From NCBI RefSeq assembly GCF_047511655.1, contig NC_133397.1:127680308-127744307 (forward strand): a stretch of 64,000 nt of DNA. Direction: 5' to 3'. This DNA is from Castor canadensis (Eukaryota > Chordata > Mammalia > Rodentia > Castoridae). The notes beneath the pieces are model-generated. The model was not told the origin of the DNA. It was given only the letters and a program-made list of their open reading frames with translations, and did no database searches. Below are positions 21,441 through 32,838 of the stretch, piece after piece. A program made the translations under genes and the position numbers. The first letter of the stretch is position 1; each line of letters begins with the position of its first letter.

Positions 21441-21806
21441 TCCCTTGTGTGGGGAGGCTGTGCCAGCCCTGACTATCTGTCCACACTGAGCCCCTGCCAA
21501 GCTTGGTCTTAGACTTGAGAGTGTCTTCCTCACCCTTTCTTTCCTACATAGGCTTTTCAGTTAGCTTTGACAAGATCACCTCCCCCTCCCCACTTTGGCT
21601 CTTTTGTTTGATTTAATTAAGATTTCTTTATCCTCCTTCTTCCTGGAATGGAAATTATTCTGTTCTCTTGGACATTATTCTTATGCTGTCAGTGTGCATA
21701 CCTGTCTTAAAGTGTGTGTTCGTGTCATTTTCCTCCATCCTCTTCCTAAAGAGGAAGGATTTTAGAATGTTTTCACAGTAACACCCTCTCCCATCTGGTT
21801 CTACCT

Positions 21807-21947
21807 TGTTTTGTTGGGGGTTTTTGTTTGCTTTTTGGGTTTTTTTGAACCAGGGCCTCTCTCTGTAGCCCAGGCTGCCTAGAATTCTCATCTTCCTTCT
21901 TCCATCTCCTAAATGCTGGGATGACAGCCGTGCACCAGCAGTCCAGC
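21807..21947 (-). mobile_element. B1 SINE (monomer)
   Basis: Minus-strand B1 with a T-rich start, CTCTGTAGCCCAGGCTG, CTAAATGCTGGGATGACAGC and GTGCACCAGCA. It ends exactly where the target-site duplication of the neighbouring L1 begins. Confidence 0.75.
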
Positions 21948-21962
21948 TCAGCCTGGCGTTTT

Positions 21963-22511
21963 TGGTTTTTTTTATTTTCTTTTATTATTCATATGTGCAT
22001 ACAAGGCTTGGGTCATTTTTCCCCCTGCCCCCACCCCCTCCCTTACCACCCACTCTGCCCCCTCCCTCTCCCTCCTACCCCCTCAGTACCCAGCAGGAAC
22101 TATTTTGCCCTTATTTCCAATTTTGTTGAAGAGAGAGTATAAGCAATAATAGGAAGGAACAAGGGTTTTTGCTGGTTGAGATAGGATAGCTATACAGGGA
22201 GTTGACTCACATTAATTTCCTGTGCGTGGGTGTTACCTTCTAGGTTAATTCTTTTTGATCTAACCTTTTCTCTAGTTCCTGTTCCCCTTTTCCTGTTGGC
22301 CTCAGTTGCTTTTAAGGTATCTGCTTTAGTTTCTCTGCGTTAAGGGCAACAAATGCTAGCTAATTTTTTGGGTGTCTTACCTATCCTCACCCCTCCCTTG
22401 TGTGCTCTCGCTTTTATCATGTGCTCAAAGTCCAATCCCCTTGGTGTGTTTGCCCTTGATCTAATGTCCACATATGAGGGAGAACATACGATTTTTGGTC
22501 TTTTGGGCCAG
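21963..22511 (-). mobile_element. 5'-truncated L1 tail, same subfamily as 27213-31510
   Basis: This is the reverse complement of the last part of ORF2 and the 3' UTR. It matches the L1 at about 30985-31500 almost base for base (I estimate 90-95%). It includes the C-rich (minus-strand G-rich) tract and the GTATGCACATATGAATAA end. A perfect 15-bp duplication, TCAGCCTGGCGTTTT, lies at 21948-21962 and 22512-22526. The L1 lost everything upstream of the ORF2 end on insertion. Confidence 0.9.
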
Positions 22512-22526
22512 TCAGCCTGGCGTTTT

Positions 22527-22849
22527 GAATCATCCAAATTAGTTACCACTACTGTTGCTTTATATAGCCAGTGCTCATTTAGATCCAAATTCAGGTATCA
22601 CATTTTCTGTGCTTACCTTGCTCTTGCATCTACTCTGTTAGAGACAGTGTTTTTTTTTTCAGTAGTATATCTTTAATTAGTTCCTTCACTGAAGTCCTGT
22701 AAGTGATTAATCCTTTCCCTGTCTTTTGTTTGCTTGCCTGAAAATACATCTTAGTTTTGCTCTTTTATTTTGCTGTATTCTGCATTTGGAATTCTAGACT
22801 GAATATCTTTCTTTTGTGATTGTGAATTTAGCATTCATCCACTTATTTA
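22527..22849. other. Intron 2 sequence, nothing recognised
   Basis: Unassigned, possibly the continuation of an old antisense L1. It contains a 10-bp T run near 22650. Confidence 0.35.
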
Positions 22850-23645
22850 ACAAATACCTACTAGGTGCCAGCTGTACAGTAATAAGTAAAGCACCGATAA
22901 ATCCCTGCCCTCTACCTCCTACATCCCAATGGGAGATAATAGGGGAAATGAAGGAAAATGATGACATGTAGGTGAGCATTTGCTGAGGGGAGGAATGAAC
23001 AAGGAAAAGGAGTGGAGTTGGGAGGAAGGAAGGAGAGTGCTATTTCCGGTACGGTGACCAGGACAGATAGTTTGAACAAAGACCAGAGGGAGGAGGTATC
23101 AGGACCTGCAGAAAGAGAATTCTCAAGAGGAAGCCATAACTGCAAGGAGGGCCCTGAGTGGGGCTGTGCCGCACCTGTGGCAAGATGACCACAGCAGAGG
23201 AACTGAGGGGGAGTGGGGCAGGATGTGCCACCATGGCAGCAGGATGTAATACTGGGATTAGAGCTTTGCAGACCATGCCATCCATTTCTAGGCTTGGTTT
23301 CCTTAGTGAGCAAGTTTGGAAGCCACTGGGTTTCAGGTGGAAGCGAGCGTGATCTGACTTGTGTTCCATCAGGGTCACTTGGCTGCTGAATCAAACAGAG
23401 GGGAGAAGGGCAGACGTGGAGAAAGGAGTTTAGAGGTCACTGCCACATTCCCAGTGAGGCACAGATGTGATGGAAGGAGACAGGTTCTGGATATATTTTG
23501 AAGCTAGTAGGATTTGCTGGCAGGTAAGATTTGGTAGGGTGAGAGGAAGAAACAGAGAAGATGACAGCTTTGTTTTTGTCCTGAGCCCTGACATAGAGTT
23601 CAGATCAGGAATATAAATTTTAGAGTCATCTGTGTTCAGATGGTT
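22850..23645 (+). mobile_element. L2 LINE relic (3' part)
   Basis: It starts with ACCTACTAGGTGCCAGCTGT...AAATCCCTGCCCTCTAC. AGGAAGGAGAG, GGAGGCCATA-like and AAGGAGGGCCCTGAGTGG words follow, then GAGTTCAGATCAGGAATATA. This is the usual order of L2 3' copies. No open frame remains. Confidence 0.5.
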
Positions 23646-23879
23646 GAACTTAAAACAAGAAACTGGATCTGGCTCCCTAGGGACTGAGGGGTGAGAAAAC
23701 AGGACTAAGAACTGGGCTCCAGGGCGCCCTAGCTTTCTAATGTAAAGGTGCTGGCCTGGGGAAAGACCAGCTGTCGGTCATTGTTCCTCTGTCCTCCTTG
23801 AACCTTCCAGCCTGCAGCAGCCCTGGCCTCTGCCATTGTTGTAGCTTTTATATCTTCTGCAGGCTCAGTGTCTCAAGCC

Positions 23880-24055
23880 TCTGCTCCTTTTCTTCCTCTT
23901 CCTCTTCCTCTTCCTCTTCCTCCTCCTCCTCTTCCTCTTCCTCTTCTCCTCTTCCTCTTCTTCCTCCTCTTCCTCATCCCTCTCCCCTTTCCCCCTCCCC
24001 CTCCCAACTCCTTCCTCCTTCTTTCTTCTTCCTTCTTCCTTCTTCTTCATTCTGG
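23880..24055. repeat. Polypyrimidine tract (CTTCCT)n
   Basis: About 170 bp of almost pure C and T on the + strand, with hexamer (TTCCTC) and trimer (CTC) phases. Long Ser-, Leu/Pro- and Lys/Arg/Glu-rich frames over it are artefacts. Confidence 0.9.
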
Positions 24056-26517
24056 CAAGTAGGCATTTCCCTTCTCTGTTCAGGTCCATTAGTTTATCTT
24101 CATCTACATAGAAGGAATGTTCTTAAGTCAACTTTTGCTGCCATTGTGTTGGGAGCAAAGTCAGGTTCAGGTTCTGATGAAGTCAGCATCTTGATGCCTG
24201 GGCTGTGTGGACACCTGCCTGACCATTTGTATAAGCAGTAAACAGCACTCTTCCTCACAATTGTCCTCACTTTTTTTTTTTTCTGGTATAACCTTGTCAA
24301 CTGCAGTCTCCTTGTTATCAGTAACACTCCTGTGGTGGCAGTAAGCCTTGAACTGTCTCTTTATAATTCAGTTTTTTCAGGCTTCCTAAGAAATGTGAAC
24401 TGTTAAGCCCCCAGGATAACAGGCAGTACTTGGACAGAGAGCCTCCTCCATATCACCACAGCACAGCAGGCACAGGAGTGCACCGGTCACAGTTTGTGCT
24501 GGTGAGAAGGCAAAACCCACATTCCCACCAGCACAAGGAAGACCTTCTCACAAGCCAGAAGAACTGACCCCAGTGAGCCACTTACCCAAGTAACGGGATC
24601 TTCCTTTGGCTTATAACTTATTCTGGCATCCAATTATGTAATAGTTCCAAATGTTTTTGCTAGTTTATGGGAAAATGTTAGTGCTCACCCTCTTAAGATA
24701 TATACACAAATATGCAGGGTATTTTAAGTTAACTTTTTAAATTAACAGTATAATTTTATGAGTAAAATGTTAGAGGTCACCTACTTTTGTTGCAGAAACT
24801 TTTTCCTGATTCCTTTGATTCAGCTCATTTTTTGTAATGGTATTTAAAATCTTTAGGTGCTTGTTCACTCTGTCCATGATTACTCAAGAGTAAGGAGAAA
24901 TAATTGTTACTGATGTGCCCTTTGACTCTACTGAGGAACCTGTGCTTGTCTGAGTAGCGAAACTACCTGTGTGTGAGAAACAGGCCTCTCTGGACTTACT
25001 GGCAGCTGAGATGAGCAAAGTGAAGAGTGCAGCTAAGCGACCCCTTCCCACCCTGAAGAACATTTGGCCCTGAAATTATGTGAAAAAATATCTTGAAAAT
25101 CCTTCTAAAAAAAAATGATTTCTGCTGAGATTAGTTGGGAAGTAAAGAGAAAAGCAATGTCTTCCAGCAAAAATGGGACAGTAACCTTCCCAGTCAGAGC
25201 AGTTGCCAGCCTCTGTGTGATGTGAGTGGTACCTCACCAGGTGTCCCACGCCAGCCTGTGAACCAGGCTCAGAGCGGTGCTCTGGGGTTCTGGTTCATTC
25301 TTTCATTAGCTTCTGAATCAGAGCCTTGTTTTGTAACTGCTCTCTGAGCAGCTGACATCACTCCTTGTAACTTGTGTCAGGCCACAAGCTGCCCCCTTCT
25401 CATCCTGCCACTAAGAGAAAATTCAATGGCACTTGAGTAAAATATTTTAAATGACATTTACAAATTATAGCGTGAACTTTTTTCCATACATAAGACAACA
25501 GGTAGAAGTTCCTGATGACTCATTTGAAAGGTTGAAATTAGAGGCCTTTCTTTACTTTCAGTCCACTTACTTAGATTTTCCACTCTGTAATTAGCCTTCC
25601 AATGCTTTCCCAAGAAAGGCTGGTGTTCATTCGCTCAGAATCATGAGTGCTGAGCCTGTAGAAGTGCCCACCACACAGCAGCTCTGCATCAAGCGTGTCC
25701 AGGACCAACCTGGCACTGGTTATCGTCCTGTTTCTCTAGTCTTTTCTGGCTTTTTTCCCCCTAAATTTTATTCATTTTAAAAAACGTGTTTCTTTATTTG
25801 AAAACTTTGGAGAATAAGAAGGAAGTAAAGTGAAAGTGGGTGTTCCATCACCACCCAGACCACTCCCTTGAGGTAACCACTGTGCATGCTGCAGTTGAGT
25901 CCTGTTACAGCATGTGTATATCCAGGTAACATGCAGTACATGCACACGCACACGTGTGATCACATGGACAGTGTTGGACGCCTGGGGAGAGTGCATGGTA
26001 CTGCGAATTTATGGATTACCCCTGTATGTTCCCTTTGACTTTTTTTCTTTTTCCTCTGCACCTTGCTAGCTTTCCATGTCAGAGCACACAGGTCTTCCTG
26101 GTACAATTAGTCATACCATTTTCGTCTTGACCCTTCATCTAAGATGAAATAAGAGGTATAAATATTGAAAAAGAAAAAACAAAACCATCTGTTCTATAAG
26201 CAATCATATCTAGAAACAAAAGACTCAGCCAAAAACAAGAACCAGAGGTTTAGAGATGTGTCAGATGCAAGCTGTGTTTGCATGGCTCAAGAGCTTTCTT
26301 ATAGTCTAGCATTGCTATTAGAAAAATAATGAAAAAGGATGCCTTCTGCTCTCTTTAATAAAACGGTCACTATGAACACAGTAGTGAAATTTTACTGAGA
26401 GTCATTATGTGTAAATAAATGCAGAAGGCTGTTCCTGATGTTTAAAACTGACATAGTTTTTCAGTTGTCACAAATTTTAATGCAGTAGCAGTCAGCATTC
26501 TGTTTTTTTTTTTAAAT
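24056..26517. other. Intron 2 sequence, nothing recognised
   Basis: About 2.5 kb without a repeat or exon I can name. A (CA)-like stretch with ATGCACACGCACACGTGTG lies near 25940. Unusually free of young SINEs for this window. Confidence 0.4.
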
Positions 26518-27202
26518 AAAAGAATAGTTTATTCAACAATAAATATTTGCTTCCCACTTGCCAGGCATTATTATGGGCAGTTGGGGTCCAGGAGTGAACA
26601 AACAGAGCAAAACACCCCTGCCATGATGGACCATACCCACCCCAAACTGGGGAAGAAACCACACTAGACGTGATGCAGGAAAATCAGGGGGACCAGGAAT
26701 TCTGACTGGTGGGAAGAAAACCCAATCGCTTATTTGAGCAGTTCTGGCACAGGGAACTGTCTGGATAAACCATCTAGAAAAGTGAGGTATTCCCGGGTGT
26801 TGAGGGACTGTTAGAGTTCAGGTGCCTGGAGTGGGTGAGTGGAGGGAGAGACCGTGGACAGGAAATGGTGCAAGGGTCACGTGGTGGAGTAAGAACTTCC
26901 TCTAGTACTCTGAGGAGTTAGGATCGCTGGAAGCTTTGCTCAGAGCAGTGACGTAGTCTGGCTGCTGTTGTGTACAGGTCACTGTCGCTATTAACAAAGT
27001 GAAGAGGAAGGGAGACTGTCACAGCAGTGGAAGCAGAGATGGCGTGACCTGCACCAATCAGGGTAGGAGTAGGGAGGAGTTGGATTCTGGGTGATTCTTT
27101 TGGAGTAGAGTTAACACAGTTTTCTGGCAGATTGGCTATGGGGTTTGAAGGAAAGGGAGGCGTAGCATGACTTCAAGCTTGTGGCCTGAGCAGTTTTAAG
27201 AT
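26518..27202 (+). mobile_element. L2 LINE relic, interrupted by the L1
   Basis: TTATTCAACAATAAATATTTG, CTTGCCAGGCATTATTATGG, GGGGTCCAGGAGTGAACAAA and ACACCCCTGCCATGATGGA match the L2 'tail' order. AGTGACGTAGTCTGGCTGC and AGAGGAAGGGAGACTGTCAC follow. The L1 at 27213 inserted close to its end. Confidence 0.5.
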
Positions 27203-27226
27203 GAGTTGTTTTACTAAGACAACTAA

Positions 27227-30200
27227 ATGACAGGAATCACCACATACCTATCAGTACTAACACTTAATGTTAATGGACTTAATTCACCAATCAAAAGGCA
27301 CAGCTTGACGAACTGTATTAAAAAGGAAGATCCAACAATTTGTTGCTTACAGGAGACTCATCTCACCAACAGAAAGAAGCATAGGCTTAGGATGAAAGGT
27401 TGGATGATTTACCAAGCCAATGGCCCCCGAAAACAGGCAGGAGTAGCAATACTTATCTCCGAGAAAGTAGACTTCAAACCTACATTGATCAAATGAGATA
27501 AAGAAGGACATTCCATAAAATAAAAGGGGAAATAGACCAAAAGGAAATAACAATTATCAACCTATAAGCACCCAATGTCAACGCACCCAGTTTCATCAAA
27601 CATACCCTAAAGGACCTAAAAGCATATATTAACTCCAACACAGTGGTTGTGGGAGACTTTAACACCCCATTATCATCAATAGATAGGTCATCCAAACAAA
27701 AAATCAATGAGGAAATCCTAGATCTAAAATACACAATAGATCAAATGGACCTAGTTGATGTCTATAGAACATTTTATCCAACTTCTACACAATATAAATT
27801 CTTCTCAGCAGCCCACGGAACCTTCTCCAAAATAGATCATATCCTAGGGCACAAAGCAAGCCTCAGGAAACATAAGAAAATAGAAATTGTACCATGCATT
27901 CTATCTGATCACAATGCAATAAAACTAGAACTCAGCAACAAAAATAAAGACAAAAAACATGCAAACAGCTGGAAACTGAATAGCTCATTGCTTAATGAAC
28001 AATGGGTCATTGATGAAATAAAAGAGGAAATGAAAAAGTTCCTGGAAGTCAATGAAAATGAAAACACAACCTACCGGAACCTATGGGACACAGCTAAGGC
28101 AGTCCTGAGAGGAAAGTTTATAGCCATGAGTGCATATATTAAAAAGACTGAAAGATCCCAAATCAATGACCTAATGATACATCTCAAACTCCTAGAAAAA
28201 CAAGAACAAACAAATCCCAAAACAAATAGAAGAGAAATAATAAAAATAAGATCCGAAATCAATGAAGTAGAAACCAAAAAGTCATACAAAGAATTAATGA
28301 AACAAAAAGTTGGTTCTTTGAAAAAATAAACAAGATCGACAGACCCCTGGCAAGCCTGACTAAAATGAGGAGAGAAAAAACCCAAATTAGTAGAATCAGG
28401 AATGCAAAAGGGGAGATAACAAACACCATGGAAGTCCAGGAAATCATCAGAGACTATTTCGAGAGCCTATATTCAAATAAATTCGAAAATCTTAAAGAAA
28501 TGGACAGATTTCTAGATACATATGATTGTCCAAAACTGAACCAAGAGGATATTAATCACCTGAATAGATCTATAACACAAAATGAAATTGAAGCAGCAAT
28601 CAAGAGTCTCCCCAAAAAGAAAAGTCCAGGACCTGATAGATTCTCTGCTGAATTCTATCAGACCTTTAAAGAAGAACTGATACCAACCCTCCTCAAACTG
28701 TTCCATGAAATAGAAAGGGAAGGAAAACTGCCTAACACATTTTATGAAGCCAGTATTACACTTATCCTAAAACCAGGCAAAGACACCTCCAAAAAGAACT
28801 ATAGGCCAAGCTCCTTAATGAACATTGATGCAAAAATCCTCAATAAAATAATGGCAAACCGAATTCAACAACACATCAAAAAGATCATTCACCACGACCA
28901 AGTAGGCGTCATCCCAGGAATGCAGGGGTGGTTCAGCATACGAAAATCAATAAATGTAATAAACCACATTAACAGAAGCAAAGACAAAAACCACTTGATC
29001 ATCTCACTAGATGGAGAAAAAGCCTTTGATAAGATCCAACACCATTTCATGATAAAAGCTCTAAGAAAACTAGGAATAGAAGGAAAGTACCTCAACATTA
29101 TAAAAGCTATATATGACAAACCTACAGCCAGCATTATACTTAACGGAGAAAAACTGAAACCATTCCCTCTAAAATCAGGAACCAGACAAGGATGCCCACT
29201 ATCTCCACTCCTATTCAACATAGTACTGGAATTCCTAGCCAGAGCAATTAGGCAAGAAGAAGGAATAAAAGGAATACAAATAGGTAAAGAAACTGTCAAA
29301 ATATCCCTATTTGCAGATGATATGATCCTATACCTTAAAGACTGAAAAAACTCTACTAAGAAGCTCCTAGACACCATCAATAGCTACATCAAGGTAGCTG
29401 GATATAAAATCAATATAGAAAAATCATTAGCATTTCTATACACTAATAATAAACAAACTGAGAAAGAATAGACGAAAACAATTCCATTTACAATGGCCTC
29501 AAAAAAAATCAAATACCTAGGTGTAAACCTAACAAAAGATGTGAAAGACCTCTACAAGGAGAACTATAAACTTCTGAAGAAAGAGATTGAGGAAGACTAT
29601 AGAACGTGGAGAGATCTCCCATGCTCATGGATTGGTAGAATCAACATAGTAAAAATGTCTATACTACCAAAAGCAGTCTACATGTTTAATGCAATTCCCA
29701 TCAAAATTCCAATGACATTCATTAAAGAGATTGAAAAATCTACCGTTAAATTTATATGGAAACACAAGAGGCCACAAATAGCCAAGGCAATACTCAGTCA
29801 AAAGAACAATGCTGGAGGTATCACGATATCCGACTTCAAACTATATTACAAAGCAATAACAATAAAAACAGCATGGTACTGGCACAAAAACAGACATGAA
29901 GACCAGTGGAACAGAATAGAGGACCCAGATATGAAGCCACACCAACTTGTCTTTGACAAAGGAGCTAAAAATATACGATGGAGAAAAGACAGCCTCTTCA
30001 ACAAAAACTGCTGGGAAAACTGGTTAGCAGTCTGCAAAAAACTGAAACTAGATCCATGTTTATCACCCTATACCAAGATTAACTCAAAATGGATCAAGGA
30101 TCTTAATATCAGACCACAAACTCTAAAGTTGGTACAGGAAAGAGTAGGAAATACTCTGGAGTTAGTAGATATAGGCAAGAACTTTCTCAATGGAACCCCA

Positions 30201-31098
30201 GCAGCACAGCAACTAAGAGATAGCATAGATAAGTGGGACCTCATAAAACTAAAAAACTTCTGCTCAACAAAAGAAATGGTCTCTAAACTGAAGAGCCCAC
30301 CCACAGAGTGGGAGAAAATATTTGCCAGCTACACATCAGACAAAGGACCGATAACCAGAATATATAGGGAACTTAAAAAACTAAACTCTCCCAAAATTAA
30401 TGAACCAATAAAGAAATGGGCAAGTGAAATAAACAGAACTTTCTAAAAAGAAGAAATTCAAATGGCCAAAAACCACATGAAAAAATGCTCACCATCTCTA
30501 GCAATAAAGGAAATGCAAATTAAAACCACACTAAGATTCCACCTCACCCCTGTTAGAATAGCCATCATCAGCAACACCACCAACAACAGGTGTTGGCGAG
30601 GATGCGGGGGAAAAAGGAACCCTCTTACACTGCTGGTGGGAATGTAAACTAGTACAACCACTCTGGAAAAATATTTGGAGGCTACTTAAATAGCTAGACA
30701 TTGATCTACCATTTGATCCAGCAATACCACTCTTGGGGATATACCCAAAAGACTGCGACACAGGTTACTCCAGAGGCACCTGCACACCCATGTTTATTGC
30801 GGCACTATTCACAATAGCCAAGTTATGGAAACAGCCAAGATGCCCCAGCACTGACGAATGGATTAAGAAAATGTGGTATCTATACACAATGGAATTTTAT
30901 GCAGCCATGAAGAAGAACGAAATGTTATCATTCGCTGGTAAATGGATGGAACTGGAGAACATCATTCTGAGTGAGGTTAGCCTGGCCCAAAAGACCAAAA
31001 ATAGTGTGTTCCTCCTCATATGCAGATCAAGGGGAAACACAACAAGGGGATTGGATTTTGAGCACATGATAAAGCGAGAGCACACAAGGGAGGGGTGA
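27227..31098 (+). pseudogene. L1 ORF2 pseudogene (endonuclease/reverse transcriptase)
   Basis: ORF2 makes the endonuclease and reverse transcriptase that drive L1 and SINE movement. Pieces in order: endonuclease N-part (27227-27496, with LNVNGLNSP and LQETHL), then a stop at 27494 and frameshifts. Next are endonuclease C-part and linker (27643-28329, with [16 protein letters not shown] and [11 protein letters not shown]) and reverse transcriptase (28365-29345, with [29 protein letters not shown] and the catalytic FADD). After a stop at 29343 comes the thumb and C-region (29493-30446), and finally the cysteine-rich end (30462-30647, with CWRGCG, and a shifted frame 30733-31098). At least three stops and three frame changes break it. 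Each catalytic motif survives. Confidence 0.93.
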
Positions 31099-31400
31099 GG
31101 ATAGGTAAGACACCTAAAAAATTAGCTAGCATTTGTTGCCCTCAATGCAGAGAAACTAAAGCAGATACCTTAAAGCAACTGAGGCCAATAGGAAAAGGGG
31201 AACAGGTACTAGAGAAAAGGTTAGATCAAAAAGAATTAACCTAGAAGGTAACACCCACGCACAGGAAATCAGTGTGAGTCAACTCCCTGTATAGCTATCC
31301 TTATCTCAACCAGCAAAAGCCCTTGTTCCTTCCTATTTATGGCTTATACTCTCTTCAACAAAATTAGAGGTAAGGGCAGAATAGTTTCTGCCTGGAAGCT

Positions 31401-31455
31401 AGGGGTAAGGGGGGGTAAGGGGGAGGGAAGGGAGGGAGCAGGAGGAAGGGGGGAG
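31401..31455 (+). repeat. G-rich tract in the L1 3' UTR
   Basis: Runs of three to seven G separated by short AAGG/TAAG words, able to form a G-quadruplex. The antisense counterpart is at about 22020-22085 in the other L1 tail. Confidence 0.8.
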
Positions 31456-31520
31456 AAATGACCCAAACATTGTATGCACATATGAATAAAATAAAAATTT
31501 TAAAAAAAAAGAGTTGTTTT

Positions 31521-32645
31521 GTCATCACTCCCCTCCTGTCTCCCAGTGTCTTCATGGTGTTTCATATACCTAAACCAGCCAACCCCCGGCCATGGCTGGA
31601 GTGCCTGGAAACCCCCTGCCATTCAAAGAGGCCCCCCGAGAGCTGCTGGCACTGACTCGAAATCTTCACGCTCCTTTCCTCTGTCTTCCCCTCCCTGTCC
31701 TTCTGCCCCTCCCTTCTCCTTTCTTCCCCCTCCTCACTCTCTCCCCTCCAGAAAGGCCCTTGGACTTCACAGATGGTCCGGTGAGGCCCTTGTGGGTTGG
31801 GGTGCTTTGTTGGTGCATGCATTTTCCTCAGCACACCAGCCAGTCCATGACGATGTCATCCCTTCAGGATGCCACCAGGTGGCAGCACCCTACTGTCATT
31901 GAGCTGTTGCCCTCCCTGAGAGACTGAGCTTTGAAATGGCAGGTAGCTTGGAGGGGGCTGCAGGAGAGAGATTTTCTCTACTTCTTTTTTAAAGAACATC
32001 AGATATCATTGACAGGACTGGTTTTCCGTCCCTGAATTAGTAAAGGCCTTCCTTATATGGTATTTCCACCTGGAGAGAGTTTTACTGAGTTTCTTCAGGA
32101 GGGGCCAGAGTTGAGGCCCTGGGTTTAATCCTCACCTCCTTCAAAATTCAAGTCGGATGAAATAAGGACTTCCTTCACCAGCACCACTCTGAGGCTGCAG
32201 TATTGGTGTGCTAGGTCACATGCTCGTTGTCTGAAGTGGGGAGGACACTGCAACCTTTGTGCCTCCCCAAAGTAGATGAGGAGCGAGCAGTTCTGCGTGC
32301 AAAATTTGTACTGTTTTACGAGGAATGCTATGGAGGAGAGGAGGTGCCTCAGGAAGGTGTTTTGTGCAGTTGGAGAGGAAGGAGCATAAATACTGGAAAC
32401 CCATTAACTAGTGAAAGCAGCACTGGCCAGTGCCAGTGAATAAAAGATGACTAAGGTGTCAGGAGGCACAGGGCTGAAAACTGACTTCTCATTTAGAGTG
32501 TCTGCTGAGCAGTTGGACTCACAGAATCTGCCCTGCCTTGGTTGAAAACCTGAACTTTCACTCCTGTAGCAGTTGAACTGAATATGTTTTGGCTTTGTGA
32601 CCAGAAGCCAAAGTACAGTTGTGGCAAAATACTGCCCTGAAAACA
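31521..32645. other. Intron 2 sequence with a CTCF-like site, otherwise unrecognised
   Basis: No exon was recognised. A pyrimidine-rich stretch at 31680-31750 and a possible ID remnant near 32110-32145 (GAGGCCCTGGGTTTAATCC) are the only other features. Confidence 0.4.
31872..31886 (+). promoter_or_regulatory. CTCF-like motif CCACCAGGTGGCAGC
   Basis: It fits the CTCF core (CCASNAGRKGGCRSY) at every position. It lies in unique sequence 360 bp after the L1, in intron 2. Occupancy cannot be read from sequence. Confidence 0.55.
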
Positions 32646-32838
32646 GAGGCCCTGCCTACTTGAGAGGCTGAGATCAGGAGGATCAAGGTTCGAGGCCAGC
32701 TTAGGCAAATAGTTTGTGAGACCCCCATCTCCAAAATAACCAGAGCAAAATGGACTGGAGGCATGACTCAAGGGGTAGGGTGCCTGCTTTGCAAATGGGA
32801 AGCCCTGAGTTCAAATCCCAATCCCACCAAAAACAACA
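32646..32838 (+). mobile_element. B1-ID SINE, linker type II, 5'-truncated
   Basis: B1 right part (GAGGCTGAGATCAGGAGGAT...GTTCGAGGCCAGC), the linker CTCCAAAATAACCAGAGCAA and an ID of the CTTTGCAAATGGGAAGCCC variant ending AATCCCACC. The first 50 or so bases of B1 are missing. Confidence 0.85.

Larger units (their letters stand above)
27213..31510 (+). mobile_element. L1 LINE, 4.3 kb, 5'-truncated just before ORF2, with target-site duplication
   Basis: The element runs from a few bases before the ORF2 ATG, through ORF2 and the 3' UTR, to a poly(A). GAGTTGTTTT flanks it at 27203-27212 and 31511-31520 (10 bp). ORF1 and the 5' UTR are absent. The 3' UTR has the G-rich tract (31401-31455) typical of mammalian L1 and ends GTATGCACATATGAATAAAA. 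Long open stretches (up to 326 codons) mean a fairly young copy, but it cannot move on its own. Confidence 0.95.

Noticed and set aside
23798-24241. 147-codon frame with a long serine run
   Set aside because: The run is the translation of (CTTCCT)n. It has no family resemblance and no splice context.
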